From the NCBI RefSeq assembly GCF_947488945.1, contig NZ_CANLBS010000017.1, forward strand, positions 1 through 64,000: DNA of 64,000 nucleotides. Reading direction: 5' to 3'. Under the pieces are notes generated by a model, which saw only the letters and a program-made list of their open reading frames with translations, was not told the origin of the DNA and ran no database searches. Source of the DNA: an uncultured Streptomyces sp. (lineage in GTDB: Bacteria > Actinomycetota > Actinomycetes > Streptomycetales > Streptomycetaceae). Shown piece after piece: positions 24,394 to 33,488 of the stretch. The position numbers were made by a program, and so were the translations under genes. Position 1 is the stretch's first letter. Each line of letters starts with the position of its first letter.

Positions 24394-25254
24394 CTACGGC
24401 AACTGCGCCGCACGCGCCTCACGCCGGTTGCCGCGGAAGGTGTTCACCCGCCGGGCGGTCGCGAAGAGCGGGATCACCGCGCCGAGCACGACCTGGAGCG
24501 CGCAGCCGGTCTGCAGCAGGAGCTGGCCGCCCGGGGCGTCGAACGCCCAGGCGACGAGCAGCCCCATCGCGGCCACGATCCAGCTCAGCATCGCCACCGC
24601 GAGGACGCCCCGCGGCTTGGGGTACTCGACCCGGCTGACCATGAGCCACGCCACGCCGACGATGGCCAGCAGCGTGGGCACGAAGGGCAGCTCCAGCAGC
24701 ACGATCGAGACGACCGTCAGCGCTCCGAAGGGGCTCGGCATGCCCTGGAACATGCCGTCCTTCAGCGTCACGCACGAGAACCGGGCGAGTCTGAGCACCA
24801 CCGCCAGCAGCACCACGATCGCCGCCAGCGCGGAGACCCGCTGGTGGGCGTCGTCCGCGACCATCCCGTAGACGAGGACGAAGTACGCCGGCGCCAGGCC
24901 GAAGCTGATCAGGTCGGAGAGGTTGTCCAGCTCCGCGCCCATCGGCGACGACCGCAGCTTGCGCGCGACCAGTCCGTCGAAAAGGTCGAAGACCGCGGCC
25001 ATCAGCATGAGGATGACCGCGGTGGCCGCCGAGTGACGGGCCATGCCCGACTCGTCGCTCCCCGTGAGGTGCGGGATGAGGATGCCCGTGGTGGTGAAGT
25101 ACACCGCCATGAACCCGCAGGTCGCGTTGCCGAGGGTCAGCGTGTCCGCTATCGACAGACGCATCGAGAGCGGCATGTCCTGCGTGCCGTCCTCGTCGTT
25201 CTCCTCGGCTTCCGGGACCCATCCCGCCTTGGTATCGCGATCAATCACGGTCAA
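24394..25254 (-). CDS. pssA: CDP-diacylglycerol--serine O-phosphatidyltransferase
   Basis: The protein is 286 aa with about eight membrane helices. The CDP-alcohol phosphotransferase motif is FDGLVARKLRSSPMGAELDN, continuing LSD. All Asp residues are present, but the spacer between AR and G is seven residues rather than the usual eight. It makes phosphatidylserine from CDP-diacylglycerol and serine. The start overlaps the psd stop by 14 bp, so the two form a unit making phosphatidylethanolamine. Confidence 0.92.
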   Translation of the reverse strand: MTVIDRDTKAGWVPEAEENDEDGTQDMPLSMRLSIADTLTLGNATCGFMAVYFTTTGILIPHLTGSDESGMARHSAATAVILMLMAAVFDLFDGLVARKLRSSPMGAELDNLSDLISFGLAPAYFVLVYGMVADDAHQRVSALAAIVVLLAVVLRLARFSCVTLKDGMFQGMPSPFGALTVVSIVLLELPFVPTLLAIVGVAWLMVSRVEYPKPRGVLAVAMLSWIVAAMGLLVAWAFDAPGGQLLLQTGCALQVVLGAVIPLFATARRVNTFRGNRREARAAQLP

Positions 25255-25888
25255 TTCGAGTCACCCCCGCGGTAGTGGCCTGACCGACCTCGACCGCGAC
25301 ATCGATCCCCTCCGGGAGGTAGATGTCGACGCGGGAACCGAAGCGGATCAGGCCCAGACGCTCGCCCTGCTCGAGTTTCGTGCCCTGCGGGACGTAGGGC
25401 ACGATGCGACGGGCGACGGCCCCGGCGATCTGCACCATCTCGATGTCGCCGAGCTCGGTGTCGAAGTGCCAGACGACGCGCTCGTTGTTCTCGCTCTCCT
25501 TGTTGAACGCCGGCACGAAACCGCCGGGGACGTGCTCGACCGACGTCACGGTGCCGGCCAGCGGCGCGCGGTTGACGTGGACGTTCAGCGGGCTCATGAA
25601 GATCGCGACGCGGGTGCGCCCGTCCTTCCACGGCATGATGCTCTGCACCACGCCGTCGGCCGGAGAGATGATCCGGCCCCGGGTGATCTCGCGCTCGGGG
25701 TCGCGGAAGAACCACAGCATGCCCGCCGCGAGCGCGGTGGTGGGCACGGCCACGGCGGCCCAGCGTCCGGACTTGCGGGCCCGGGCGAGGCTGATGGCCG
25801 CGGTGGCGACGGTCGGCAGGAGCCACGGCGATGCTCCGCGGGCGATGCGGACCGCGCCGCGGGATGCGGAGTTGGGGCTGTCGGGCAT
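25241..25888 (-). CDS. psd: Phosphatidylserine decarboxylase proenzyme
   Basis: The protein is 215 aa, the short bacterial class. The self-cleavage site is GLIRFGSRVDIYLP, with the Ser that becomes the pyruvoyl group. RVAIFMSPLNVHVNRAP is the conserved core. GAAGG lies 7 bp before the ATG at 25888. One N-terminal hydrophobic segment anchors it. It converts phosphatidylserine to phosphatidylethanolamine. It lies 180 bp downstream of the acyl-CoA dehydrogenase gene on the same strand, so read-through from the ccr operon is possible. Confidence 0.92.
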   Translation of the reverse strand: MPDSPNSASRGAVRIARGASPWLLPTVATAAISLARARKSGRWAAVAVPTTALAAGMLWFFRDPEREITRGRIISPADGVVQSIMPWKDGRTRVAIFMSPLNVHVNRAPLAGTVTSVEHVPGGFVPAFNKESENNERVVWHFDTELGDIEMVQIAGAVARRIVPYVPQGTKLEQGERLGLIRFGSRVDIYLPEGIDVAVEVGQATTAGVTRIDRD

Positions 25889-26068
25889 GGATGACCTTCG
25901 TAGCGGATGATGCCGCGCTGGCAACGGGGGACGGCGGCTTTCCGGCGATGCTATCGGGTGGTGACGGCAACTGGGCAAGCCAGCAGCCGAGTCGGACAGC
26001 TGAAAGGCACCGGACGAGGCTGACCAGGTGTGATCTTCTTCGCGGCCAAAACGCCTCGAAAAGGACAA

Positions 26069-27274
26069 TCAGCCCTGCACGCGGTACTCCTCCAGCAGCC
26101 GTCGGCCGATGATCATTTTCTGGATCTCGGCGGTACCTTCACCGATCAGCAGCATCGGCGCCTCGCGGTACAGGCGCTCGATCTCGTACTCCTTGGAGAA
26201 GCCGTAACCGCCGTGGATACGGAAGGCGTCCTCGACGACTTCCTTGCAGTACTCGGAGGCGAGGTACTTCGCCATCCCTGCCTCCAGGTCGTTCCGTTCC
26301 CCGGAGTCCTTTTTGCGGGCCGCGTTTACCATCATCGCATGGGCCGCTTCGACCTTGGTGGCCATTTCGGCCAGTTTGAACTGGATCGCCTGGTGCTGGG
26401 CGATCGGCTTGCCGAAGGTGTGCCGCTGCTGCGCGTAGGAGACGCCCAGCTCGAAGGCGCGTTGCGCCACGCCACAGCCGCGCGCGGCCACGTTCACGCG
26501 CCCGACCTCGACGCCGTCCATCATCTGGTAAAAACCGCGCCCGGTGGTGCCGCCGAGGACCCGATTGGCCGGAATGCGTAGTCCGTCCATGATCAGCTCG
26601 GTGGTGTCGACCCCCTTGTAGCCCATCTTGTCGATCTTGCCGGGGATGGTGAGGCCCGGACGCACCTCGCCGAAGCCGGCCTCCTTCTCCACGAGGAAGG
26701 TCGTCATCGACTTGTGCGGCGCGGTCCCCTCGGGGTGTCCTTCGTCACTCCGGCACAGGACCGCCACCAGGGTGGAGGTGCCGCCGTTGGTCAGCCACAT
26801 CTTCTGGCCGTTCAGGACGTACTCGTCGCCGTCCCTCACACCCTTCGACGTGATGGCCGACACGTCCGAGCCGAGCCCCGGCTCCGACATCGAGAACGCG
26901 CCCCGCACCTCGCCCAGCGCCATCCGCGGCAGGAAGGCGTCCTTCTGCTCCTGCGTGCCGTGCTGCTTGAGCATGTACGCCACGATGAAGTGCGTGTTGA
27001 TGATCCCCGACACGCTCATCCAGCCGCGCGCGATCTCCTCCACGCACAGCGCGTAGGTGAGCAGCGACTCGCCCAGGCCCCCGTACTCCTCGGGGATCAT
27101 GAGCCCGAACAGGCCCAGTTCCTTGAGCCCTTCGACGATCTCCGTCGGATACTCGTCGCGGTGCTCCAACCCGGTCGCGACCGGGATGATCTCCTTGTCG
27201 ACGAAGTCCCGCACGGTGGACAGGATTTCCTGCTGGACGTCGTTCAGACCTGCGGTCCGGGCGAGTCGCGTCAT
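26069..27274 (-). CDS. Acyl-CoA dehydrogenase, probable (2S)-methylsuccinyl-CoA dehydrogenase
   Basis: The protein is 401 aa, the standard ACAD length. GAFSMSEPGLGSDVSAI holds the flavin-contacting residues, with a C-terminal RIHGGYGFSKEYEIERLYRE and a catalytic-Glu region LIGEGTAEIQ. It oxidises acyl-CoA and passes electrons to ETF. As the fifth gene of the ethylmalonyl-CoA operon (25 bp after the MaoC gene), it is best placed as the methylsuccinyl-CoA to mesaconyl-CoA step. It lacks the N-terminal extension seen in proteobacterial Mcd. Assignment rests on context. Confidence 0.85.
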   Translation of the reverse strand: MTRLARTAGLNDVQQEILSTVRDFVDKEIIPVATGLEHRDEYPTEIVEGLKELGLFGLMIPEEYGGLGESLLTYALCVEEIARGWMSVSGIINTHFIVAYMLKQHGTQEQKDAFLPRMALGEVRGAFSMSEPGLGSDVSAITSKGVRDGDEYVLNGQKMWLTNGGTSTLVAVLCRSDEGHPEGTAPHKSMTTFLVEKEAGFGEVRPGLTIPGKIDKMGYKGVDTTELIMDGLRIPANRVLGGTTGRGFYQMMDGVEVGRVNVAARGCGVAQRAFELGVSYAQQRHTFGKPIAQHQAIQFKLAEMATKVEAAHAMMVNAARKKDSGERNDLEAGMAKYLASEYCKEVVEDAFRIHGGYGFSKEYEIERLYREAPMLLIGEGTAEIQKMIIGRRLLEEYRVQG

Positions 27275-27299
27275 GGCTGCTTCTCCTGGGCTTGTGGCG

Positions 27300-27803
27300 T
27301 CAGTTGGCGGGCGTCGGGCGGCCGGGCTGCTCGCCGCCGCGTTCCTTCACGTACGTCTCGGTGGGGACCATCACCTTGCGGCGGAAGACGCAGACGACGG
27401 TGCCGTCCTGCTTGTAGCCCCTGGTCTCGACGTGGACGATCCCGCGGTCGCTCTTGGACTTGGAGGGCGTCTTGCCGAGGACGGTGGTCTCGCCGTAGAG
27501 GGTGTCGCCGTGGAAGGTCGGCGCGACGTGCCGCAGCGACTCGACCTCCAGGTTGGCGATCGCCTTGCCGGAGACGTCCGCCACCGACATGCCGAGCAGC
27601 AGCGAGTAGACGTAGTTGCCGACGACGACGTTCTTGCCGAAGTCGGTCGTACCGCCGGCGTAGTTGGCGTCCATGTGCAGCGGGTGGTGGTTCATCGTGA
27701 GCAGGCAGAACAGGTGGTCGTCGTACTCGGTGACCGTCTTGCCGGGCCAGTGCTTGTAGACCGCGCCGACCTCGAACTCCTCGTAGGTGCGTCCGAACTG
27801 CAT
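27300..27803 (-). CDS. MaoC-family hydratase, probable mesaconyl-CoA hydratase
   Basis: The protein is 167 aa, a single hot-dog domain. The active-site segment is LTMNHHPLHMDANYA. The catalytic His is kept, but the usual D-x-N-P is replaced by N-H-H-P, as in the mesaconyl-CoA hydratase branch as far as I recall. It would hydrate mesaconyl-CoA to beta-methylmalyl-CoA, the substrate of the lyase encoded just upstream. The start at 27803 lies 2 bp after the lyase stop. It is half the length of the two-domain proteobacterial Mch. Confidence 0.82.
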   Translation of the reverse strand: MQFGRTYEEFEVGAVYKHWPGKTVTEYDDHLFCLLTMNHHPLHMDANYAGGTTDFGKNVVVGNYVYSLLLGMSVADVSGKAIANLEVESLRHVAPTFHGDTLYGETTVLGKTPSKSKSDRGIVHVETRGYKQDGTVVCVFRRKVMVPTETYVKERGGEQPGRPTPAN

Positions 27804-27805
27804 GG

Positions 27806-28777
27806 TCAGGCCTCCGGGGCTTCGAACTTGGAGGTGCGCCGCATGCCGGCGGCGCGTCCCTTGCCGGCGATGACCAGGGCCATCTTGCGGCTGGCCTCGT
27901 CGATCATCTCGTCGCCGAGCATCGCGGAGCCCTTCTTGCCGCCCTCCTCGGAGGTGCACCACTCGTACGCGTCGAGGATCAGCTCGGCGTGGTCGTAGTC
28001 CTCCTGCGAGGGCGAGAACACCTCGTTGGCGGCGTCGACCTGTCCGGGGTGCAGCACCCACTTGCCGTCGAAGCCGAGGGCGGCGGCGCGGCCGGCCACC
28101 TCGCGGTAGGCGTCCACGTCGCGGATCTGCAGGAAGGGGCCGTCGATGGCCTGCAGGTCGTGGGTGCGGGCCGCCATCAGGATGCGCATCAGGATGTAGT
28201 GGTAGGCGTCCGCGCCGTAACCGGGCGGCTGCTGGCCGACCACCAGGGTCTTCATGTTGATGGACGCCATGAAGTCGGCCGGGCCGAAGATCAGCGTCTC
28301 CAGCCGGGGCGAGGCGGCGGCGATGGCGTCGATGTTCACCAGGCCCTTGGCGTTCTCGATCTGCGCCTCGATGCCGATCCGGCCGACCTCCAGGCCCACC
28401 GTCTTCTCGATCTGGGTCAGCAGCAGGTCCAGGGCGACGACCTGCTCGGCGTCCTGCACCTTTGGCAGCATGATGCAGTCGAGGTTCTGCCCGGCGCCCT
28501 CGACGACCGTGATCACGTCCCGGTAGGTCCAGTGCGTGGTCCAGTCGTTGACCCGCACCACGCGGGTCTTGCCCGTCCAGTCACCGGTGTTCAGCGCCTC
28601 CACGATGGTGTGCCGGGCGCCCTCCTTGGCGAGCGGCGCGCAGGCGTCCTCCAGGTCGAGGAAGACCTGGTCCGCGGGGAGGCCCTGGGCCTTCTCCAGG
28701 AAGCGCGGGTTCGAGCCGGGGACGGCCAGACAGGAGCGGCGCGGGCGCAGCCGGTTCACGGGCGTGGGCGTGGTCAT
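27806..28777 (-). CDS. mcl1: HpcH/HpaI-family malyl-CoA / beta-methylmalyl-CoA lyase
   Basis: The protein is 323 aa. The CitE-like barrel has RRSCLAVPGSNPRF, VFLDLEDACAPLAKEGAR (metal-binding acids), VVRVND and GIEAQIENAKGLVNI. The C-terminal GFDGKWVLHPGQV is typical. It splits beta-methylmalyl-CoA into propionyl-CoA and glyoxylate in the ethylmalonyl-CoA pathway. The ATG overlaps the mutase stop by 4 bp. Confidence 0.88.
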   Translation of the reverse strand: MTTPTPVNRLRPRRSCLAVPGSNPRFLEKAQGLPADQVFLDLEDACAPLAKEGARHTIVEALNTGDWTGKTRVVRVNDWTTHWTYRDVITVVEGAGQNLDCIMLPKVQDAEQVVALDLLLTQIEKTVGLEVGRIGIEAQIENAKGLVNIDAIAAASPRLETLIFGPADFMASINMKTLVVGQQPPGYGADAYHYILMRILMAARTHDLQAIDGPFLQIRDVDAYREVAGRAAALGFDGKWVLHPGQVDAANEVFSPSQEDYDHAELILDAYEWCTSEEGGKKGSAMLGDEMIDEASRKMALVIAGKGRAAGMRRTSKFEAPEA

Positions 28778-30786
28778 GCGGGGACCTCCAGAGGTTCGAG
28801 CTTGTTGGCTTTCCGGATCTCGTCGACGATACGGCCGATGATCTCGGTGATGCCGAAGTCCTTCGGGGTGAAGACGGCGGCGACGCCCGCCGAGACGAGG
28901 GCCGCGGCGTCGGCGGGCGGGATGATCCCGCCCGCGATCAGCGGGATGTCGGACGCGCCCGCCTCGCGCAGCCGGTGCAGTACGTCCGGCACCAGCGCGG
29001 CGTGCGAGCCGGAGAGGATGGACAGGCCGACGCAGTGCACGTCCTCGGCGAGGGCCGCCGACACGATCTGCTCCGGCGTCAGCCTGATCCCCTGGTACAC
29101 CACTTCGAAGCCGGCGTCGCGGGCCCGTACGGCGATCTGCTCGGCGCCGTTGGAGTGCCCGTCGAGCCCCGGCTTGCCGACCAGCAGCCGCAGCCGGCCG
29201 ACGCCCAGGTCGTCCGCGGTCCTGGCGGCCTTCTCGCGCACCGCGGCCAGCGGGCTGCCGGCCTCGGCGGCGACGGCCACCGGGGCGGACGAGACGCCGG
29301 TCGGCGCCCGGTACTCGCCGAACACGTCCCGCAGCGCCCAGGACCACTCGCCGGTGGTGACGCCCGCGCGGGCGCACTCCACGGTGGCCTCCATGAGGTT
29401 GCCGGTGCCCGCCGCGGTCTTCTTCAGCGCGGCCAGCGCCCGGCCGGCCCGGTCCTCGTCGCGGTGGTCGCGCCACTCGTGCAGGGCCGCGACCACCCGT
29501 GCCTCGTTGGCCGGGTCGACCGTCATGATCGCGCCGTCCAGGTCCGCGGTGAGCGGGCTCGGCTCGGTCGACTCGTAGACGTTGACGCCGACGATCTTCT
29601 CCTCGCCGTTCTCGATCCGGGCCCGGCGGGCGGCGTGCGAGGAGACCAGCTCCGACTTGAGGTAGCCGGACTCGACGGCGGCCATCGCGCCGCCCATCTG
29701 CTGGATCCGGTCGATCTCCGCCAGCGACTCCTCGACCAGGGCGTCCACCTTGGCCTCGACGACGTGCGACCCGGCGAAGATGTCCTCGTACTCCAGCAGG
29801 TCGCTCTCGTGCGCCAGCACCTGCTGGATGCGCAGCGACCACTGCTGGTCCCAGGGGCGGGGCAGGCCCAGGGCCTCGTTCCAGGCGGGCAGCTGCACCG
29901 CGCGGGCGCGGGCGTCCTTGGAGAGGGTGACGGCCAGCATCTCCAGGACGATGCGCTGGACGTTGTTCTCCGGCTGCGCCTCGGTCAGGCCCAGCGAGTT
30001 GACCTGGACGCCGTAGCGGAACCGCCGCTGCCGGGGGTCGGCGATCCCGTACCGCTCGCGGGTGATCCGGTCCCAGATGCGGCCGAAGGCGCGCATCTTG
30101 CACATCTCCTCGATGAAGCGGACGCCCGCGTTCACGAAGAACGAGATGCGGGCGACGACCGCGCCGAAGGCGTCCTCGGGGACCTGTCCCGAGTCGCGCA
30201 CCGCGTCGAGGACGGCGATCGCCGTCGACATGGCGTACGCGATCTCCTGCACCGGTGTGGCCCCGGCCTCCTGCAGGTGGTAGCTGCAGATGTTGATCGG
30301 GTTCCACTTGGGGATGCGGTTGACCGTGTACGTGATCATGTCGGTGGTCAGCCGCAGCGAGGGCACCGGCGGGAAGACGTGCGTCCCGCGCGAGAGGTAC
30401 TCCTTGACGATGTCGTTCTGCGTCGTCCCCTGGAGTTTGCCGGGGTCGGCGCCCTGTTCCTCGGCGACCACCTGGTAGAGCGCCAGCAGCCACATGGCGG
30501 TGGCGTTGATGGTCATCGAGGTGTTCATCTGCTCCAGCGGGATGTCCTGGAACAGCCGGCGCATGTCACCGAGGTGAGAGACCGGGACCCCGACCCGGCC
30601 CACCTCGCCGCGGGCGAGGACGTGGTCGGGGTCGTAGCCGGTCTGGGTGGGCAGGTCGAAGGCGACCGACAGTCCGGTCTGGCCCTTGGCGAGGTTGCGC
30701 CGGTACAGCTCGTTGGACGCCTCGGCCGTGGAATGGCCGGCGTACGTCCGCATGAGCCACGGGCGGTCCTTGCGGCGTTCCGTCAT
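28774..30786 (-). CDS. meaA: Ethylmalonyl-CoA mutase (MeaA), B12-dependent
   Basis: The protein is 670 aa. The N-terminal acyl-CoA mutase barrel begins PWLMRTYAGHSTAEASNELY. The C-terminal cobalamin domain has LDGHSNGAEQIAVRARDAG, the DxHxxG base-off motif. Together in one chain these mark the MeaA/Ecm type rather than MutB. It rearranges ethylmalonyl-CoA to methylsuccinyl-CoA. It begins 9 bp after the ccr stop. The product supplies methylmalonyl- and ethylmalonyl-type precursors, relevant to polyketide-producing streptomycetes. Confidence 0.93.
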   Translation of the reverse strand: MTERRKDRPWLMRTYAGHSTAEASNELYRRNLAKGQTGLSVAFDLPTQTGYDPDHVLARGEVGRVGVPVSHLGDMRRLFQDIPLEQMNTSMTINATAMWLLALYQVVAEEQGADPGKLQGTTQNDIVKEYLSRGTHVFPPVPSLRLTTDMITYTVNRIPKWNPINICSYHLQEAGATPVQEIAYAMSTAIAVLDAVRDSGQVPEDAFGAVVARISFFVNAGVRFIEEMCKMRAFGRIWDRITRERYGIADPRQRRFRYGVQVNSLGLTEAQPENNVQRIVLEMLAVTLSKDARARAVQLPAWNEALGLPRPWDQQWSLRIQQVLAHESDLLEYEDIFAGSHVVEAKVDALVEESLAEIDRIQQMGGAMAAVESGYLKSELVSSHAARRARIENGEEKIVGVNVYESTEPSPLTADLDGAIMTVDPANEARVVAALHEWRDHRDEDRAGRALAALKKTAAGTGNLMEATVECARAGVTTGEWSWALRDVFGEYRAPTGVSSAPVAVAAEAGSPLAAVREKAARTADDLGVGRLRLLVGKPGLDGHSNGAEQIAVRARDAGFEVVYQGIRLTPEQIVSAALAEDVHCVGLSILSGSHAALVPDVLHRLREAGASDIPLIAGGIIPPADAAALVSAGVAAVFTPKDFGITEIIGRIVDEIRKANKLEPLEVPA

Positions 30787-30795
30787 CGGGTGTCC

Positions 30796-32169
30796 TCAGA
30801 CGTTCCGGTCGGAGCGGGCGGGCTGCTCGGCGGGTGTGTCGCGGAACAGGTTGATCGCGTCCAGGTGCTTGGCGCGCAGCTCCTCGTCGCGCACCCCGAG
30901 GCCCTCGCGGGGGGCCAGCGCCAGCACGCCGACCTTGCCCTGGTGGAGGTTGCGGTGCACGTCGTAGGCGGCCTGCCCGGTGTCCTCCAGGGAGTAGACC
31001 TTGGAGAGCGTCGGGTGGATCTTGCCCTTGGCCACCAGCCGGTTCGCCTCCCACGCCTCGCGGTAGTTGGCGAAGTGCGAGCCGACGATCCGCTTGAGCG
31101 ACATCCACAGGTAGCGGTTGTCGTACTCGTGGGTGTAGCCGGAGGTCGAGGCGCAGGTGACGATGGTGCCGCCCTTGCGGGTCACGTAGACCGAGGCGCC
31201 GAAGGTCTCGCGGCCGGGGTGCTCGAAGACGATGTCGACGTCCTCGCCGCCGGTCAGCTCGCGGATGCGCTTGCCGAACCGCTTCCACTCGCGCGGGTCC
31301 TGGGTGTTCTCGTCCTTCCAGAACCGGTAGCCCTCGGCGTTGCGGTCGATGATCGCCTCGGCGCCCATCTTCCGGCAGATCTCCGCCTTCTGGTCGCTGG
31401 AGACGACGCAGATCGGGTTGGCGCCGCCGGCCAGCGCGAACTGGGTGGCGTACGAGCCGAGTCCGCCGCTGGCGCCCCAGATCAGCACGTTGTCGCCCTG
31501 CTTCATGCCGGCGCCGTTGCGGGAGACGAGCTGGCGGTAGGCGGTGGAGTTGACCAGGCCGGGCGCCGCCGCCTCCTCCCAGCTCAGGTGGCCAGGCTTG
31601 GGCATGAGCTGGTTGGACTTGACGAGCGCGATCTCGGCGAGCCCGCCGAAGTTGGTCTCGAAGCCCCAGATGCGCTGCTCGGGGTCGAGCATCGTGTCGT
31701 TGTGGCCGTCCGAGGACTCCAGCTCGACGGAGAGGCAGTGCGCGACGACCTCGTCGCCGGGCTTCCAGGCGTTGACGCCTGGGCCGGTGCGCAGCACGAC
31801 GCCGGCCAGGTCGGAGCCGATGACGTGGTACGGCAGGTCGTGACGCCGGGTCAGCTCGCTGAGCCGCCCGTACCGCTCCAGGAAGCCGAAGGTGGAGACC
31901 GGCTCGAAGATGGAGGTCCAGACGGAGTTGTAGTTCACCGAGCTGGCCATCACGGCGACCAGGGCCTCGCCCGGACCGAGTTCGGGCACCGGGACCTCGT
32001 CCAGGTGCATCGACTCGCGCGGGTCCTTGTCGCGGGTGGCGCGCCCGGCGAACATCTCCGCCTCGTCCTTGTGCACGGTGATCGCGCGGTAGGACTCGGG
32101 CAGGGGCAGCGCCGCGAAATCTGCGGCGGTGCTGTCCTGCGATTGGATCGCGTCCAGGATTTCCTTCAC
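30796..32169 (-). CDS. ccr: Crotonyl-CoA carboxylase/reductase
   Basis: The protein is 457 aa from a GTG with GGAGG 8 bp upstream. It belongs to the MDR superfamily. VIGSDLAGVVLRTGPGV, the NADPH loop WGASGGLGSYATQFAL, and the carboxylation-site region FGFLERYGRLSELTRRHD are characteristic of CCR. It reduces crotonyl-CoA with NADPH while fixing CO2 to give (2S)-ethylmalonyl-CoA, the committing step of the pathway. It is the first gene of the operon. It has a long leader of about 260 nt and a promoter with paired operators shared with etfB. Confidence 0.95.
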   Translation of the reverse strand: MKEILDAIQSQDSTAADFAALPLPESYRAITVHKDEAEMFAGRATRDKDPRESMHLDEVPVPELGPGEALVAVMASSVNYNSVWTSIFEPVSTFGFLERYGRLSELTRRHDLPYHVIGSDLAGVVLRTGPGVNAWKPGDEVVAHCLSVELESSDGHNDTMLDPEQRIWGFETNFGGLAEIALVKSNQLMPKPGHLSWEEAAAPGLVNSTAYRQLVSRNGAGMKQGDNVLIWGASGGLGSYATQFALAGGANPICVVSSDQKAEICRKMGAEAIIDRNAEGYRFWKDENTQDPREWKRFGKRIRELTGGEDVDIVFEHPGRETFGASVYVTRKGGTIVTCASTSGYTHEYDNRYLWMSLKRIVGSHFANYREAWEANRLVAKGKIHPTLSKVYSLEDTGQAAYDVHRNLHQGKVGVLALAPREGLGVRDEELRAKHLDAINLFRDTPAEQPARSDRNV

Positions 32170-32433
32170 GGTGATGCCTCCGGCGGGTGGTGTCTCCCCT
32201 GCTCGGACGGGACGGGAGCAGAGGACGCGTGTGAGGGAACGCTTCGGTGGACCCTGCGGGCAGGGTGCGGTGCTGACTGGAGGTGTGCCGTCGGTTCGGC
32301 GGTGGTGCGGGTGGCGCTGCTCGGTGGAGCGAAGGTGCCTGTGACGCAGGCAGTCCGGGCGCGCACGCACGTGGCTTGCGGGGACAGCCGGCGTACGAGA
32401 GATGCCAGTACGCCGGCCGCCCGGACTGGTTTC
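32170..32433 (-). other. Leader region of the ccr operon
   Basis: If the promoter at 32434-32475 is used, the mRNA has a leader of about 260 nt. No ORF or known riboswitch is evident in it. GTGCCTGTGACGCAGGCA (32335-32352) can form a modest stem. The length leaves room for further control. Confidence 0.5.
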
Positions 32434-32475
32434 AACGTATGGCACTGCGTGACACCTGACAAGGCACCGAGTGCC
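32434..32475 (-). promoter_or_regulatory. ccr operon promoter with paired palindromic operators
   Basis: On the minus strand, -35 TTGTCA (32457-32462) and -10 TACGTT (32434-32439) are separated by 17 bp. Operator GGCACCGAGTGCC (32463-32475) abuts the -35. A second copy, GGCACTGCGTGAC (32441-32453), ends 1 bp from the -10. The spacing of 22 bp and the AGTGCCATACG run match the promoters at 100-141 and 994-1036. The matching architecture is visible; TetR binding is inferred. Confidence 0.78.
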
Positions 32476-32560
32476 AACAATTTCTCTCAGTTGTCATCCT
32501 GGCGGCACGCATGAGCAACACGATGGGTGGTGCGTACCGCTTCGTCCGGTAGGTGAGGCG

Positions 32561-33355
32561 TCACGGCGTGATGCGGTACACGTACGGCGTCGTCGTCGTG
32601 AGCGCCGTGAAGCCGAGCCGGAGCAGGATCGGCGCCGAGTCCGCCGTGGCGTCCACCTGGAGGTACCGGTATCCGCGCGCCGCAGCGATCGCGGCCCGGT
32701 GGGCCACCAGCGCCCGGTAGACGCCCCGCCCACGCCACCGCGGCGCGGTCCCGCCGCCCCACAGCCCGGCGAAACCGGTGCCCGGCAGCAGCTCCATCCG
32801 CGCCGCGGACACCGGCTCCCCGTCCGCCAGCGCCACCACCCCCACGAACTCCTCGGGCGCCTCGTCGAGCCGCGCCAGCATCCGGTGCAGCAGCCTCCCC
32901 GGGTCCTCGCCGAACGCGGCCCGGTGCGCGGCGGCCATCAGCCGCACCCCGGCGGCGTCCCGCACCTCGCGCACCTCGATCCCCGCGGGCGCCGCCACCG
33001 CCGTCGACAGCCGCTCCACCGGCGCCACCAGCACGGTCTCGGACGGCTCCGGCACGAACCCGGCCTCCCGCAGCCGGTCCGCCAGAGCGGCCGGCCGGTC
33101 GTGACCGTAGAGCTTCCACTCGAACAGGTCGTGGCCGAGCGCGGTGTAGTGCGCCACCTGGGCCGCCACCGCCGCTTCGGCGCCCGGTGCGTCCAGTGCC
33201 GGGTCCGACCAGACGACGCCGTTCCAGTCGTCGGCCGTCCCGGTCTGCCGCACCACCGGCCCGGCGCGCTCCACCCGGACCCCGGGGCCGTCGGGCCGGG
33301 CGTGTTCGCGCAGCACGCGGTCGAACAGGGCGAGGAGTTCCGTGGAAGAGGGCAT
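32561..33355 (-). CDS. GNAT family N-acetyltransferase
   Basis: The protein is 264 aa from the ATG at 33355. The C-terminal GNAT domain has APRWRGRGVYRALVAHRAAI (acetyl-CoA loop) and ends LLRLGFTALTTTTPYVYRI. The N-terminal 110 residues look like a second, degenerate GNAT domain, with ALGHDLFEWKLYGHD and PETVLVAPVE-type text. It ends about 90 bp from the ccr promoter, with no shared operon. The acceptor is unknown. Confidence 0.8.
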   Translation of the reverse strand: MPSSTELLALFDRVLREHARPDGPGVRVERAGPVVRQTGTADDWNGVVWSDPALDAPGAEAAVAAQVAHYTALGHDLFEWKLYGHDRPAALADRLREAGFVPEPSETVLVAPVERLSTAVAAPAGIEVREVRDAAGVRLMAAAHRAAFGEDPGRLLHRMLARLDEAPEEFVGVVALADGEPVSAARMELLPGTGFAGLWGGGTAPRWRGRGVYRALVAHRAAIAAARGYRYLQVDATADSAPILLRLGFTALTTTTPYVYRITP

Positions 33356-33488
33356 GCGGGCACCCCAGCACGCCGGCCCCGCTCCCACCAGTGGTTTTCC
33401 GCCGTGCCGGGCATCGGCCGGGTGTTCCGGGGCAGACGCCCCTCAGTAGTTGATCTTGCTGGGACACACACCGGGGAGGGGCATCGCC

